From the NCBI RefSeq assembly GCF_000263855.1, contig NZ_AJWX01000019.1:1-64000 (forward strand): DNA of 64,000 nt. Direction: 5' to 3'. The notes beneath the pieces were generated by a model. That model was not told the origin of the DNA. It saw only the letters and a list, made by a program, of their open reading frames with translations, and made no database searches. Positions 54,564-62,421 of the stretch are shown here, piece by piece (position 1 is the first letter of the stretch; every line of letters begins with the position of its first letter). A program made the position numbers and the translations under genes. The stretch is from Pseudomonas sp. M47T1. Lineage in GTDB: Bacteria > Pseudomonadota > Gammaproteobacteria > Pseudomonadales > Pseudomonadaceae.

Positions 54564-55709
54564 ATGCTGATTGTCGCTGACGAAAACATTCCACTGCTTG
54601 AAGAATTCTTTGCCGGTTTTGGTGAAATTCGCCGTGTTCACGGGCGCAGCGTCGACGCTGAAGCGGTGCGCGATGCCGATGTGCTGCTGGTGCGCTCCAT
54701 CACCCGGGTTGACCGGGCGTTGCTGGAAGGCAGCAATGTGCGCTTCGTGGGCACCTGCACCATCGGTACCGACCACCTGGACCTGGACTATTTCGCCGAG
54801 GCCGGTATCCGCTGGTCCAGCGCGCCGGGCTGCAACGCCCGTGGCGTGGTGGACTACGTGCTGGGCGCGCTGGTGACCCTGGCCGAACTGGACGGTGTGG
54901 CGCTGTCGGGCCGTACCTTTGGTGTGGTGGGCGCCGGACAGGTGGGCTCGCGGCTGATACGCGTGCTGCACGGGCTGGGTTGGGACGTGAAGGTCTGCGA
55001 TCCGGTGCGCCAGGCGGCCGAGGGGGGCGACTACGTCAGCCTCGACACCCTTGTGCAGGAGTGTGACGTGATCAGCCTGCACACCCCGCTGAGCAAGACC
55101 GGCCAGCACGCCAGCTGGCACCTGCTGGACGCCGAGCGCCTGGCGCGGCTCAAGCCTGGCGCCTGGCTGATCAACGCCGCGCGCGGGCCGGTGATCGATA
55201 ACCTGGCCCTGAAAAACCTGCTGATTGAACGCGAAGACGTGCAAGCGGTGCTGGATGTGTGGGAGCACGAACCCAGCGTCGATGGCGAGTTGGCCGACCT
55301 GTGCGTGCTGGCTACCCCGCACATCGCCGGCTACAGCCTGGACGGCAAGCAGCGCGGCACGGCACAGATCTACCAGGCCTACTGCGCCTTCCGGGGCGAG
55401 CCGCCCACCGTGCAACTGGCCGATCTGCTGCCGCCGCCCTGGCTGCCCGAGGTGGCGCTCAGTGGCCTGGCCGACCCCGCACTGGCCATGGCCGTGCTGT
55501 GCCGCGCGGTGTATGACCCGCGTCGTGATGACGCCGATTTTCGCCGCAGCCTGACCGACAACGATGCTCGTCAGCGGCTGGCGTTCGATGCGCTGCGCAA
55601 GCAGTACCCCACCTCGCGCCGCGAGATCGAAGGGCAACGCGTGCGCCTGGACGGCTATTCGCCGGACCTGCGCAAGGTGGTGCTGGCGCTGGGCTGCGAG
55701 CTGGTCTGA
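54564..55709 (+). CDS. pdxB: Erythronate-4-phosphate dehydrogenase
   Basis: 381 residues, the usual PdxB length. The start MLIVADENIPLLEEFFAGFG, the TCTIGTDHLDLDYF loop, the Rossmann motif GVVGAGQVGSRLIRVL, catalytic Arg in INAARGPVIDN, Glu in LDVWEHEPS and His in TPHIAGYSLDGK follow the D-2-hydroxyacid dehydrogenase plan, and a C-terminal PdxB dimerisation domain is present. It oxidises 4-phosphoerythronate in the DXP-dependent pyridoxal phosphate pathway. GGGGAG lies about 8 bases before the ATG. Confidence 0.96.
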   Translation: MLIVADENIPLLEEFFAGFGEIRRVHGRSVDAEAVRDADVLLVRSITRVDRALLEGSNVRFVGTCTIGTDHLDLDYFAEAGIRWSSAPGCNARGVVDYVLGALVTLAELDGVALSGRTFGVVGAGQVGSRLIRVLHGLGWDVKVCDPVRQAAEGGDYVSLDTLVQECDVISLHTPLSKTGQHASWHLLDAERLARLKPGAWLINAARGPVIDNLALKNLLIEREDVQAVLDVWEHEPSVDGELADLCVLATPHIAGYSLDGKQRGTAQIYQAYCAFRGEPPTVQLADLLPPPWLPEVALSGLADPALAMAVLCRAVYDPRRDDADFRRSLTDNDARQRLAFDALRKQYPTSRREIEGQRVRLDGYSPDLRKVVLALGCELV

Positions 55710-55726
55710 GGCTGCGGCGCTAAAGA

Positions 55727-55753
55727 AAGAAAAACCCGGCGCATGGCCGGGTT
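55727..55753 (-). terminator. Rho-independent terminator of the PA1571-family gene
   Basis: On the minus strand AACCCGGC-CATGC-GCCGGGTT is followed by TTTCTTTC. On the plus strand the same hairpin lacks a T run, so it mainly ends the minus transcript but may also slow readthrough from pdxB. Confidence 0.8.
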
Positions 55754-55771
55754 CAGGGCGGGTGTACGGGA

Positions 55772-55957
55772 TCAGTCTTGTTTGGCAGTGGCAGGTTTGA
55801 CCAGACGTTTTTCCAGTTCCTCACAGGCTTCCTGGATCATGTCTTCGGTGATAGGGATCTCGTGTCCCTTGGCATCGATAATGGAGCCGCCGACCGCTTG
55901 GTGCGGCTGGGTGCGGCGTACTTCCACGGTTTGGTTACTGCTGCTGTGCAAGCCCAT
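55772..55957 (-). CDS. PA1571-family protein (61 aa)
   Basis: 61 residues with the segments VEVRRTQPHQAVGGSIIDAK and EIPITEDMIQEACEELEKRL, which I recognise as the small conserved PA1571 family of pseudomonads. No signal peptide or membrane segment. ATG at 55957 has GAGGAGACGG 8 bases upstream; an in-frame ATG at 55972 overlaps that ribosome site. Function unknown. Followed by its own terminator. Confidence 0.85.
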   Translation of the reverse strand: MGLHSSSNQTVEVRRTQPHQAVGGSIIDAKGHEIPITEDMIQEACEELEKRLVKPATAKQD

Positions 55958-56215
55958 GGCCCGTCTCCTCATCAGGTTGTGTGCTCAGACTAGAGTCGCC
56001 AGATGACTGCGTCGTGACAACTCCCTTTGCCTCCTGGCGACGCTTTCAGTCCACCAGAAAGTGCATGAAATCGCCAGCGTGGCCTTAGACCAAAAGCGTC
56101 TAGCGCCTGCTTCGACAACGCCTATTGAGCTGACTGCCCTCTGTGAACAGAGTTCCCCAGGCATAAACCACTCGTCAGGGTGTAGGCTTGCAACACCGTC
56201 TGCCTGAGTCTGCCC

Positions 56216-57988
56216 ATGAATTCGCTGCTCTCTTCCCGTCAGCGTCGCGCCCTGCGCCTGGCCTTGCACTTCCTGTACCCTTACCGTTGGCGCGCACTGG
56301 GCGCGCTGGTGGCGTTGGTGGTCACCGCCGGCATCACCCTGTCCATGGGCCAGGGCATTCGCCTGCTGGTGGATCAGGGCTTTTTGACCCAGTCGCCCGA
56401 ACTGCTGAACCGCTCCATCGGCGTGTTCATGTTGCTGGTGATGGCGTTGGCGGTGGGTACGTTTGTGCGCTTCTACCTGGTGTCGTGGATTGGCGAGCGT
56501 TGCGTGGCCGATATCCGTCAGCAGGTGTTCGACCACTTGATCTACCTGCACCCCGGCTTCTACGAAAACAACCGCAGTTCCGAGATCCAGTCGCGGCTGA
56601 CGGCCGACACCACCTTGCTGCAATCGGTGATCGGCTCGTCGCTGTCGCTGTTCCTGCGCAATGCGCTGATGGTGGTGGGCGGCATTGTCCTGCTGTTCAT
56701 CACCAACCCCAAGCTCACCAGCATCGTGGTGATTGCCTTGCCACTGGTGCTGGCGCCGATCCTGGTGTTCGGCCGACGCGTGCGTGGGTTGTCGCGGCAG
56801 AGCCAGGACCGGATTGCCGACGTGGGCAGCTATGTGGCTGAAACCCTCAATCAGATCAAGACCGTGCAGGCCTATAACCACCAGGCCGAAGACCAGCGAC
56901 GGTTCGGCGTCACGGTAGAGCAGGCTTTCGACACCGCGCGCAAGCGCATCGTGCAACGCTCGTGGTTGATCACGCTGGTGATTGTGCTGGTGCTGGGCGC
57001 CGTGGGCGTGATGCTATGGGTGGGTGGCATGGACGTGATTGCCGGGCGCATCTCCGGCGGTGAACTGGCCGCTTTCGTGTTTTACAGCCTGATCGTGGGC
57101 AGTGCATTCGGCACCCTCAGCGAAGTGCTCGGCGAATTGCAGCGCGCCGCAGGGGCGGCCGAGCGTATTGGCGAGCTGTTGCAGGCCAGCAGCGAGATTC
57201 GCCCGCCGGTCGACGACCTGCAGGTACTGCCGGCGCGGGTCAGTGGCCGCCTGGCGCTGGAACAGGTGTTGTTTGCTTACCCCTCGCGCCCGCAGCAGCC
57301 GGCCGTCAATGGCCTGGACCTGGTGGTGGAAGCGGGAGAAACCCTGGCGTTGGTGGGCCCCTCAGGGGCCGGCAAGTCGACGCTGTTTGACCTGTTGCTG
57401 CGTTTCTACGACCCGCAACAGGGGCGCATCCTGATCGACGGTGTGGACCTGCGTCACCTGGACCCCAAGGACCTGCGCCGGCATTTCGCCCTGGTATCGC
57501 AGAGCCCCGCGCTGTTCTTCGGCACGGTGGAAGACAACCTGCGGTATGGCCAGGCAGATGCGCCATTGGAACAGGTGCAGCAGGCCGCGCGCATCGCCCA
57601 CGCCCACGACTTCATCGAGCAGTTGCCCCAGGGCTACCAGACGCACCTGGGCGAGGCTGGCCTGGGCCTGTCAGGCGGCCAGCGCCAGCGGCTGGCGATA
57701 GCCCGGGCATTGCTGGTGGACGCGCCTATCCTGCTGCTGGACGAAGCCACCAGTGCGCTGGATGCTCAAAGTGAACACTTGATTCAACAGGCCTTGCCAA
57801 GCCTGATGCACGGCCGCACCACGCTGGTGATCGCGCATCGCCTGGCAACGGTACAGAATGCCGACCGCATTGCGGTGATCGAACAGGGCAGGGTAGTGGC
57901 GGTGGGGACGCACCGGCAGTTGATCGCCGCGAATGCGCTGTATGCGCGGCTGGCGGCGTTGCAGTTTCACACCGCGGATGCGGTGTGA
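56216..57988 (+). CDS. ABC exporter, fused permease and ATPase (MsbA-like)
   Basis: 590 residues. Six membrane helices (about 25-300) belong to a type IV exporter half (QQVFDHLIYLHPGFYENNRS, VGSYVAETLNQIKTVQAYNH), then an ATPase domain with Walker A GPSGAGKST (about 383), signature LGLSGGQRQRLAIARALL, Walker B ILLLDEATSALD and H-loop LVIAHRLATV. It works as a homodimer in the inner membrane. Substrate could be a lipid, peptide or drug; the true msbA normally sits next to lpxK, which is not seen here, so no symbol is given. Confidence 0.9.
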   Translation: MNSLLSSRQRRALRLALHFLYPYRWRALGALVALVVTAGITLSMGQGIRLLVDQGFLTQSPELLNRSIGVFMLLVMALAVGTFVRFYLVSWIGERCVADIRQQVFDHLIYLHPGFYENNRSSEIQSRLTADTTLLQSVIGSSLSLFLRNALMVVGGIVLLFITNPKLTSIVVIALPLVLAPILVFGRRVRGLSRQSQDRIADVGSYVAETLNQIKTVQAYNHQAEDQRRFGVTVEQAFDTARKRIVQRSWLITLVIVLVLGAVGVMLWVGGMDVIAGRISGGELAAFVFYSLIVGSAFGTLSEVLGELQRAAGAAERIGELLQASSEIRPPVDDLQVLPARVSGRLALEQVLFAYPSRPQQPAVNGLDLVVEAGETLALVGPSGAGKSTLFDLLLRFYDPQQGRILIDGVDLRHLDPKDLRRHFALVSQSPALFFGTVEDNLRYGQADAPLEQVQQAARIAHAHDFIEQLPQGYQTHLGEAGLGLSGGQRQRLAIARALLVDAPILLLDEATSALDAQSEHLIQQALPSLMHGRTTLVIAHRLATVQNADRIAVIEQGRVVAVGTHRQLIAANALYARLAALQFHTADAV

Positions 57989-57991
57989 CCT

Positions 57992-58017
57992 GTGGGCGCT
58001 GGCACGCCAGCTCCCAC
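57992..58017. terminator. Hairpin between convergent ABC exporter and ppnP genes
   Basis: GTGGGCGCTGGC and GCCAGCTCCCAC pair with one mismatch around a 2-base loop 3 bases after the exporter stop and 8 before the ppnP stop. It may serve both genes. Confidence 0.55.
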
Positions 58018-58025
58018 ATTCAGAC

Positions 58026-58307
58026 TCAGCGGTATTCGCAGAGGTAGGCGGTTTCCACTTCCACTTTCAGCTGGAACTTGCTGTTGGCTGGCACGTTGAA
58101 GCGCGTGCCGCCTTCGAAGGTTTCCCATTCGGTGTTGTCAGGCAGCTTGACGATCAGTTTGCCGGTGACCACGTGCATGATTTCTTTCTGCGCGGTGCCG
58201 AATTCATATTCGCCTGGGGCCATGACGCCGATGGTGGCAGGGCCTTCTTTCATTTCGAAGGCAATCGACTTGACGGTGCCGTCGAAGTACTCGTTGACTT
58301 TAAACAT
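58026..58307 (-). CDS. ppnP: Pyrimidine/purine nucleoside phosphorylase
   Basis: 93 residues, a single small cupin-like barrel (DUF1255/YaiE). MFKVNEYFDGTVKSIAFEMK, GVMAPGEYEFGTAQKEIMHV and TRFNVPANSKFQLKVE match the PpnP family, which phosphorolyses several nucleosides to the free base and ribose-1-phosphate. Single gene. Confidence 0.93.
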   Translation of the reverse strand: MFKVNEYFDGTVKSIAFEMKEGPATIGVMAPGEYEFGTAQKEIMHVVTGKLIVKLPDNTEWETFEGGTRFNVPANSKFQLKVEVETAYLCEYR

Positions 58308-58385
58308 GGGCGAATCCTCAGGATAGGGTCAAAAGGGCGGCCAGTATGCCCAAGCCCGGCAAGCCGTGCACGTGCTTTTAGCCGT

Positions 58386-58928
58386 CTAGTTGGCCAGGGT
58401 CAGGGGCAGCAACCGTGCGGTGTTGCGCGCATCTTCCAGGGCCCGGTGCTGCTGCCCGTTGAAGTTCATCCCGGCCAGTTGCAGGGCGCCGTTTAGGCCC
58501 AGCGGCCGCTGTAGCTTGCGAGCCTTGGCGAAACGCTGCTTGAGGTTGGTGTGCGGCACGTCGGCCAGCAGGCTGTGCAATTGGTGTTGTTGCCAACTGA
58601 GCAGCAGTTGCTGGCGGTCGTAGTCACCCCAGCTGACCCAGCCCTGAAGGTTGGCATGGTGGTGCCCCAGCCAACGCTCGAACTGTGGCCAGACATCGGT
58701 CAGTGGCGCGGCGCTGTCGATGTTGGCCTGGGTGATGTGCGTCAGCTCCCGGCAGAACGGCGTGAGGCATGGCCGCCGGTGCGGTCGCACGAAACGCTGG
58801 AAGTGGTCCACTTCGCGTCCATCACGTGTCACCAGGCTGGCGCCGATTTCAATGATTTCCATTTCCGTGACCGGCCAGCCCCCCTCATCCGTGGTGGCTT
58901 CCAGATCGATGACCAGCCAATGCGGCAT
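58386..58928 (-). CDS. DEDDh 3'-5' exonuclease (ERI-1/KapD-like)
   Basis: 180 residues. Exo I holds D8 and E10 in VIDLEATTDEGGW, with IIEIGASLVTRDG following. Exo II falls in the WVSWGDYDRQQLL segment (about 97-109), and Exo III is HRALEDARNTARL near residue 160, giving the DEDDh ligand set. The ELTHITQANID motif is typical of ERI-1/Snipper-type exonucleases that trim RNA or DNA ends. Substrate unknown. Confidence 0.87.
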   Translation of the reverse strand: MPHWLVIDLEATTDEGGWPVTEMEIIEIGASLVTRDGREVDHFQRFVRPHRRPCLTPFCRELTHITQANIDSAAPLTDVWPQFERWLGHHHANLQGWVSWGDYDRQQLLLSWQQHQLHSLLADVPHTNLKQRFAKARKLQRPLGLNGALQLAGMNFNGQQHRALEDARNTARLLPLTLAN

Positions 58929-59004
58929 AGCAGGCTCCAGTGCGCTGTGCTCATTCTGGCTAGAGCGTAGCTAAGTGCAAAGAGTTCCGATATACCCGGT
59001 ATTT

Positions 59005-59024
59005 GCCCAAGCGCTTGCTTGGGC
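59005..59024. promoter_or_regulatory. Palindrome, probable TetR-type operator
   Basis: GCCCAAGC-GCTT-GCTTGGGC is a perfect 8-bp dyad containing the 10-bp palindrome CAAGCGCTTG, 60 bp before the GTG start of a TetR-family gene and between it and the divergent exonuclease gene. This is the form of many TetR autoregulatory operators. Confidence 0.5.
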
Positions 59025-59083
59025 TGCGACCAGGGCCTAAATTGCCTTGCATAGCCGATTGTAGGTGGTGGGGAGGCAAGCAC

Positions 59084-59707
59084 GTGGACGAACACAAGGC
59101 CCGAGAAGTCATGCAGCAACTGGTCGCCAGCGGCCAATTGACCGATCCCGACAGCCCGCGCGGGCTGCTCTTGCAGACGGCGGCCCATCTGTTTCGCAGC
59201 AAGGGCTTCGACCGCACCACGGTGCGCGACCTGGCCAGCGCCGTGGGCATTCAGTCGGGCAGCATCTTCCATCACTTCAAGAGCAAGGACGAGATCCTGC
59301 GGTCGGTGATGAAGCAAACCATGCTCTACAACACAGCGCTGATGCAGGCCGAACTTGCCGAAGCTGTCACCGTGCGCGAGCGGGTGCTGGCGCTGATCCG
59401 CTGCGAATTGCAGTCGATCATGGGCGGTACCGGCGAGGCCATGGCGGTGCTGGTGTATGAGTGGCGTTCGCTGTCGGACGAAGGCCAGGCCCAGGTATTG
59501 GCCTTGCGCGAACGTTACGAGCAGGTGTGGCTGCAGGTGTTGGGCGAGGCGCGGGACGCGGGGCTGGTCAATGGTGATGTGTTTATTATCCGCCGCTTCC
59601 TGACCGGTGCCCTGTGTTGGACCACCACCTGGTTCAAGCCACAAGGTAGCCTGAGCCTGGAGCAGTTGGCTGAACAGGCGCTGCAGTTGCTGCTCAAGGA
59701 GGGGTGA
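59084..59707 (+). CDS. TetR-family transcriptional regulator
   Basis: 207 residues. The DNA-binding helices (LLLQTAAHLFRSKGFDRTTV, then RDLASAVGIQSGSIFHHFKS) are a textbook TetR N-terminus, and the C-terminal ligand domain (SLSDEGQAQVLALRERYEQV) follows. GTG at 59084 is chosen because GGGGAGG lies 7 bases upstream. A short N-terminal extension of about 25 residues precedes the HTH. The palindrome at 59005-59024 is its likely operator. Target genes beyond itself and the exonuclease are unknown. Confidence 0.88.
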   Translation: MDEHKAREVMQQLVASGQLTDPDSPRGLLLQTAAHLFRSKGFDRTTVRDLASAVGIQSGSIFHHFKSKDEILRSVMKQTMLYNTALMQAELAEAVTVRERVLALIRCELQSIMGGTGEAMAVLVYEWRSLSDEGQAQVLALRERYEQVWLQVLGEARDAGLVNGDVFIIRRFLTGALCWTTTWFKPQGSLSLEQLAEQALQLLLKEG

Positions 59708-59761
59708 GGCGATCTTTGCAGTTGTCGAAAGGCCAGCAAACGCCTAATTTATGGGGATCCA

Positions 59762-60610
59762 ATGCCCCCTGCCCCGAGGTACACGATCTTGACTGCGACA
59801 CGCCTGCGCACCCTTGCGCGGTTACTGATGTGGGCGGGCCTGGGCCTGGGGGCGTTGCCGGCCATGGCGGCGCAGGAAGTACGAGTGGGCGCGGCGCATT
59901 TCCCGCCCTACACGGTGCGGCCCGAAACCGGTGCCGACACCGGTTTGCTGCCGCAGTTGGTGGAGGACCTCAACGGCGCACAGTCGCAGTTCCACTTCGT
60001 GCTGGTGCCCACTTCCATTCCGCGGCGCTTCCGTGACTTCGAAGACGGCCGCATTGATATGGCGATCTTCGAAAACCCCGAATGGGGCTGGGAGAAAATC
60101 CCGCACACCAGCGTCGACATGGGGCTTGAGGATGCCGAGATCTTCATCGCCCGGCGTGGCGAGCACCGTGACCAGACGTATTTCGCCGATCTGTCCAGCA
60201 AACGCCTGGCGCTGTTCAGTGGCTATCACTACGCGTTCGCGAATTTCAACGCCGATCCGAAATTCCTGGCCGACCATTACAACGCCACGTTGACCTATTC
60301 CCACGACAGCAACCTGATGATGGTGCTGCGCGACCGCGCGGACATTGCGCTGGTGACGCGTTCGTACCTGTACGACTACCTGAACCGCAATCCGGGCGTG
60401 GCCAAGGAGTTCCTGATCTCCGACCGCATTGACCAGCTGTACCATCACTACGCGCTGTTGCGTCCGCAGGCGCCCATTACCGGCGAGCAGTTTCATCAGC
60501 TGCTGCAAACACTGCGTAACAATGGCGAGATGTTCAAAGTGTTCGACCCTTACAAGATCGCTGTGCGGCCGTTGCCCGAGCAGCCGGTGGTGGCGCACGC
60601 GGTGCCCTAG
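59762..60610 (+). CDS. Periplasmic solute-binding protein (type 3)
   Basis: 282 residues with a signal peptide ending near ALPAMAA (residue 37) and a binding-protein fold: VRVGAAHFPPYTVRPETGAD, FRDFEDGRIDMAIFENPEWG and VLRDRADIALVTRSYLYDYL are type-3 solute-binding motifs. No ABC permease or ATPase gene is nearby, so it may be an orphan receptor or a sensor-linked protein rather than a transporter subunit. Starts 54 bp after the TetR gene on the same strand. ATG at 59762 follows GGGGATCC. Confidence 0.82.
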   Translation: MPPAPRYTILTATRLRTLARLLMWAGLGLGALPAMAAQEVRVGAAHFPPYTVRPETGADTGLLPQLVEDLNGAQSQFHFVLVPTSIPRRFRDFEDGRIDMAIFENPEWGWEKIPHTSVDMGLEDAEIFIARRGEHRDQTYFADLSSKRLALFSGYHYAFANFNADPKFLADHYNATLTYSHDSNLMMVLRDRADIALVTRSYLYDYLNRNPGVAKEFLISDRIDQLYHHYALLRPQAPITGEQFHQLLQTLRNNGEMFKVFDPYKIAVRPLPEQPVVAHAVP

Positions 60611-60622
60611 CCGGCAGTGGGG

Positions 60623-60646
60623 TAAATTTCCCACGGTGGCTCACGT
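60623..60646 (+). promoter_or_regulatory. Iron-starvation (PvdS) box
   Basis: TAAAT (60623-60627), exactly 16 bases, then CGT (60644-60646). This is the TAAAT-N16-CGT form recognised by PvdS-type sigma factors, 38 bp before the acetyltransferase ATG. The sigma factor gene itself lies about 1 kb away on the other strand. Confidence 0.75.
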
Positions 60647-60683
60647 CATTCAGGCGTCCCCTGTGTTTTCGTGAGCCATTGCC

Positions 60684-61679
60684 ATGACCGCTACCGATCC
60701 TTTGCTGCCCTTGCCTCATTGGTGCGACCTGGTCGCCGATGCCACCGACCGGCACGTGACCCTGTCGCTGAACGGCGAGGTGCTGATTGACCTGCGTATC
60801 GAGTGCCTTGAGGTGATTCGTGCTACCCCAGCGGGCCAGGTATCGGCCCAGGGCCTGCGTGCTGGGTGCTATTGGCTGTTGAGCACTTACCCGGCGTATC
60901 GCCGCGTGCACTGGCAGTTACCGGTTCCGCCTGAGCAGGCGTTGTTGTCCGGGCTACTGGTGACGGGGGCGACGCCAGGTGAATACCTGTGTGAGCGTGA
61001 TCTGTTCTGGCAGTTGCCGCAGCCTTGGCTGGCCCAGCCCACGGCGGCGTACCCCGAGCATTTGCAGGTCACCGACGGCAAGCGCCACCCCCGTCGCGCG
61101 CCCAAGCCTGCGGGCCAGGTGTACCGGCGTTTCGACCCGCGCATTCAGGCGTGGGTGTCGCTGCGCACGCTGGATATCGAGCAGGACCTGGAACGGTTCA
61201 ACCGCTGGCAGAACACCCCGCGGGTGTCGAATTTCTGGCAAGAGCAGGGCGACCTGGCTCAGCATCGTGCCTACCTGGAAAAACTGGCTGCCGACCCGCA
61301 TACCCTTACGCTTATCGGTTGTTTTGACGACCAGCCCTTTGCCTACTTCGAGGCGTACTGGGCGCGTGAGGACCGCATCGCGCCGTTTCTCGACGCCGAC
61401 CATTACGACCGCGGCATTCACATGCTGGTGGGCGAAGAAAACCATCGTGGCCCGCACAAAGTCGCCAGCTGGCTGTCGGCACTGACCCACTACTTGTTTC
61501 TGGATGACGCGCGAACTCAGCGTGTGGTGGCCGAACCGCGGGCCGACAACGGCAAGATGATCGGCTACTTGCAAGGGCAAGGCTTCTACCGCGAAAAGGA
61601 ATTTGACTTTCCCCATAAGCGGGCGGCCCTGATGGTGGTAGGGCGCGAGGGCTTTTTCAGTCAGAACGGGCTGGTCTGA
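60684..61679 (+). CDS. GNAT acetyltransferase, siderophore-biosynthesis type
   Basis: 331 residues. The C-terminal half has the siderophore acetyltransferase plan (IucB/PvdY-like, Acetyltransf_8): SLRTLDIEQDLERFNRWQNT, RVSNFWQE, YFEAYWAREDRIAPF, DRGIHMLVGEENHRGPHKVA and RVVAEPRADNGKMIGYLQGQ. The N-terminal half is the variable domain seen in longer members. It should acylate an N-hydroxy amino acid, probably N5-hydroxyornithine, for a pyoverdine-like siderophore. An iron-starvation box precedes it and the sigma factor PvdS/PfrI is its convergent neighbour. The exact product is inferred. Confidence 0.85.
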   Translation: MTATDPLLPLPHWCDLVADATDRHVTLSLNGEVLIDLRIECLEVIRATPAGQVSAQGLRAGCYWLLSTYPAYRRVHWQLPVPPEQALLSGLLVTGATPGEYLCERDLFWQLPQPWLAQPTAAYPEHLQVTDGKRHPRRAPKPAGQVYRRFDPRIQAWVSLRTLDIEQDLERFNRWQNTPRVSNFWQEQGDLAQHRAYLEKLAADPHTLTLIGCFDDQPFAYFEAYWAREDRIAPFLDADHYDRGIHMLVGEENHRGPHKVASWLSALTHYLFLDDARTQRVVAEPRADNGKMIGYLQGQGFYREKEFDFPHKRAALMVVGREGFFSQNGLV

Positions 61680-61729
61680 CTGCGAGTTACGCAGGCCCTG
61701 GATTACGCCGCAGATATTGAATGGCGGGC

Positions 61730-62266
61730 TCAGGCCGCCTCACGCTCGCCCGAGGCCTTGCGGCAGTGCACCAGCGCATCGCGGATCATGAAGTTCACCA
61801 GGGTGGGCGACACCCCCAGTTCGCGGGCGATGTCCTTTTGCGGCACGCCATGCAGGCGGTACATCTCGAAGGCGTAGCGGGTGCGCTTGGGCAGTTGGCC
61901 CAACGCATGCTCCACCACGCTCAAGGTGGCCTGGTGAATGTGCGTGGCCTCCGGCGTGGCGCCGGGTATCACCACATTCAAACCTTCGTCTTCGTGGGTG
62001 CAGTAGCGTTGTTCCAAGGCCTGCTTGCGGTAGTGATCGATGGCCAGGTTGCGCACGATCTGGAACAGGTAGCTTAGCTGCGCCTTGAACGAACTGGTGA
62101 TGGACGGCGCCGAGCGCAGGCGGAAAAAGGCATCCTGAACCACGTCTTCAGCCCGCGAGCGACACCCGGTGATGCGTGCGGCGATCGACACCAGGAGCGT
62201 GCGGTTATCGACGAATGCTTGCAGCAGTGGGGTATCACACGTGCTTGTGGACCGTTGTTCCATCAT
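61730..62266 (-). CDS. pvdS: Iron-starvation ECF sigma factor PvdS/PfrI
   Basis: 178 residues, nearly colinear with P. aeruginosa PvdS as I remember it. Region 2 contains CDTPLLQAFVDNR, ITGCRSRAEDVVQDAFFRLR and FQIVRNLAIDHYRKQALEQR; region 4 contains LPKRTRYAFEMYRLHGVPQK and SPTLVNFMIRDALVHCRK. It directs RNA polymerase to pyoverdine genes under iron limitation. In P. putida the same gene is called pfrI. The ATG at 62266 has AAGGTGA 6 bases upstream; a GTG at 62275 is unlikely. A Fur box lies about 80 bp upstream. Confidence 0.94.
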   Translation of the reverse strand: MMEQRSTSTCDTPLLQAFVDNRTLLVSIAARITGCRSRAEDVVQDAFFRLRSAPSITSSFKAQLSYLFQIVRNLAIDHYRKQALEQRYCTHEDEGLNVVIPGATPEATHIHQATLSVVEHALGQLPKRTRYAFEMYRLHGVPQKDIARELGVSPTLVNFMIRDALVHCRKASGEREAA

Positions 62267-62344
62267 GGAAATCACCTTGTTGCCTGTGGGTTAGCGCAGG
62301 GTTCGCGGGGTGGGCAGAGGCTGCGCGACGGGCATCAAGTTAGT

Positions 62345-62363
62345 CGTAATGATAATCGTTGTC
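62345..62363 (-). promoter_or_regulatory. Fur box of the sigma factor gene
   Basis: The 19 bases match the consensus GATAATGATAATCATTATC at 15 positions (core TAATGATAATC), in the pvdS/pfrI promoter region. Fur-Fe2+ bound here would repress the sigma factor when iron is available. Confidence 0.8.
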
Positions 62364-62421
62364 AAATGAGAATAAGGTCTAACTCTGCCTTTTCCCGGTA
62401 TAAGCCATCATCACTGCCTGG

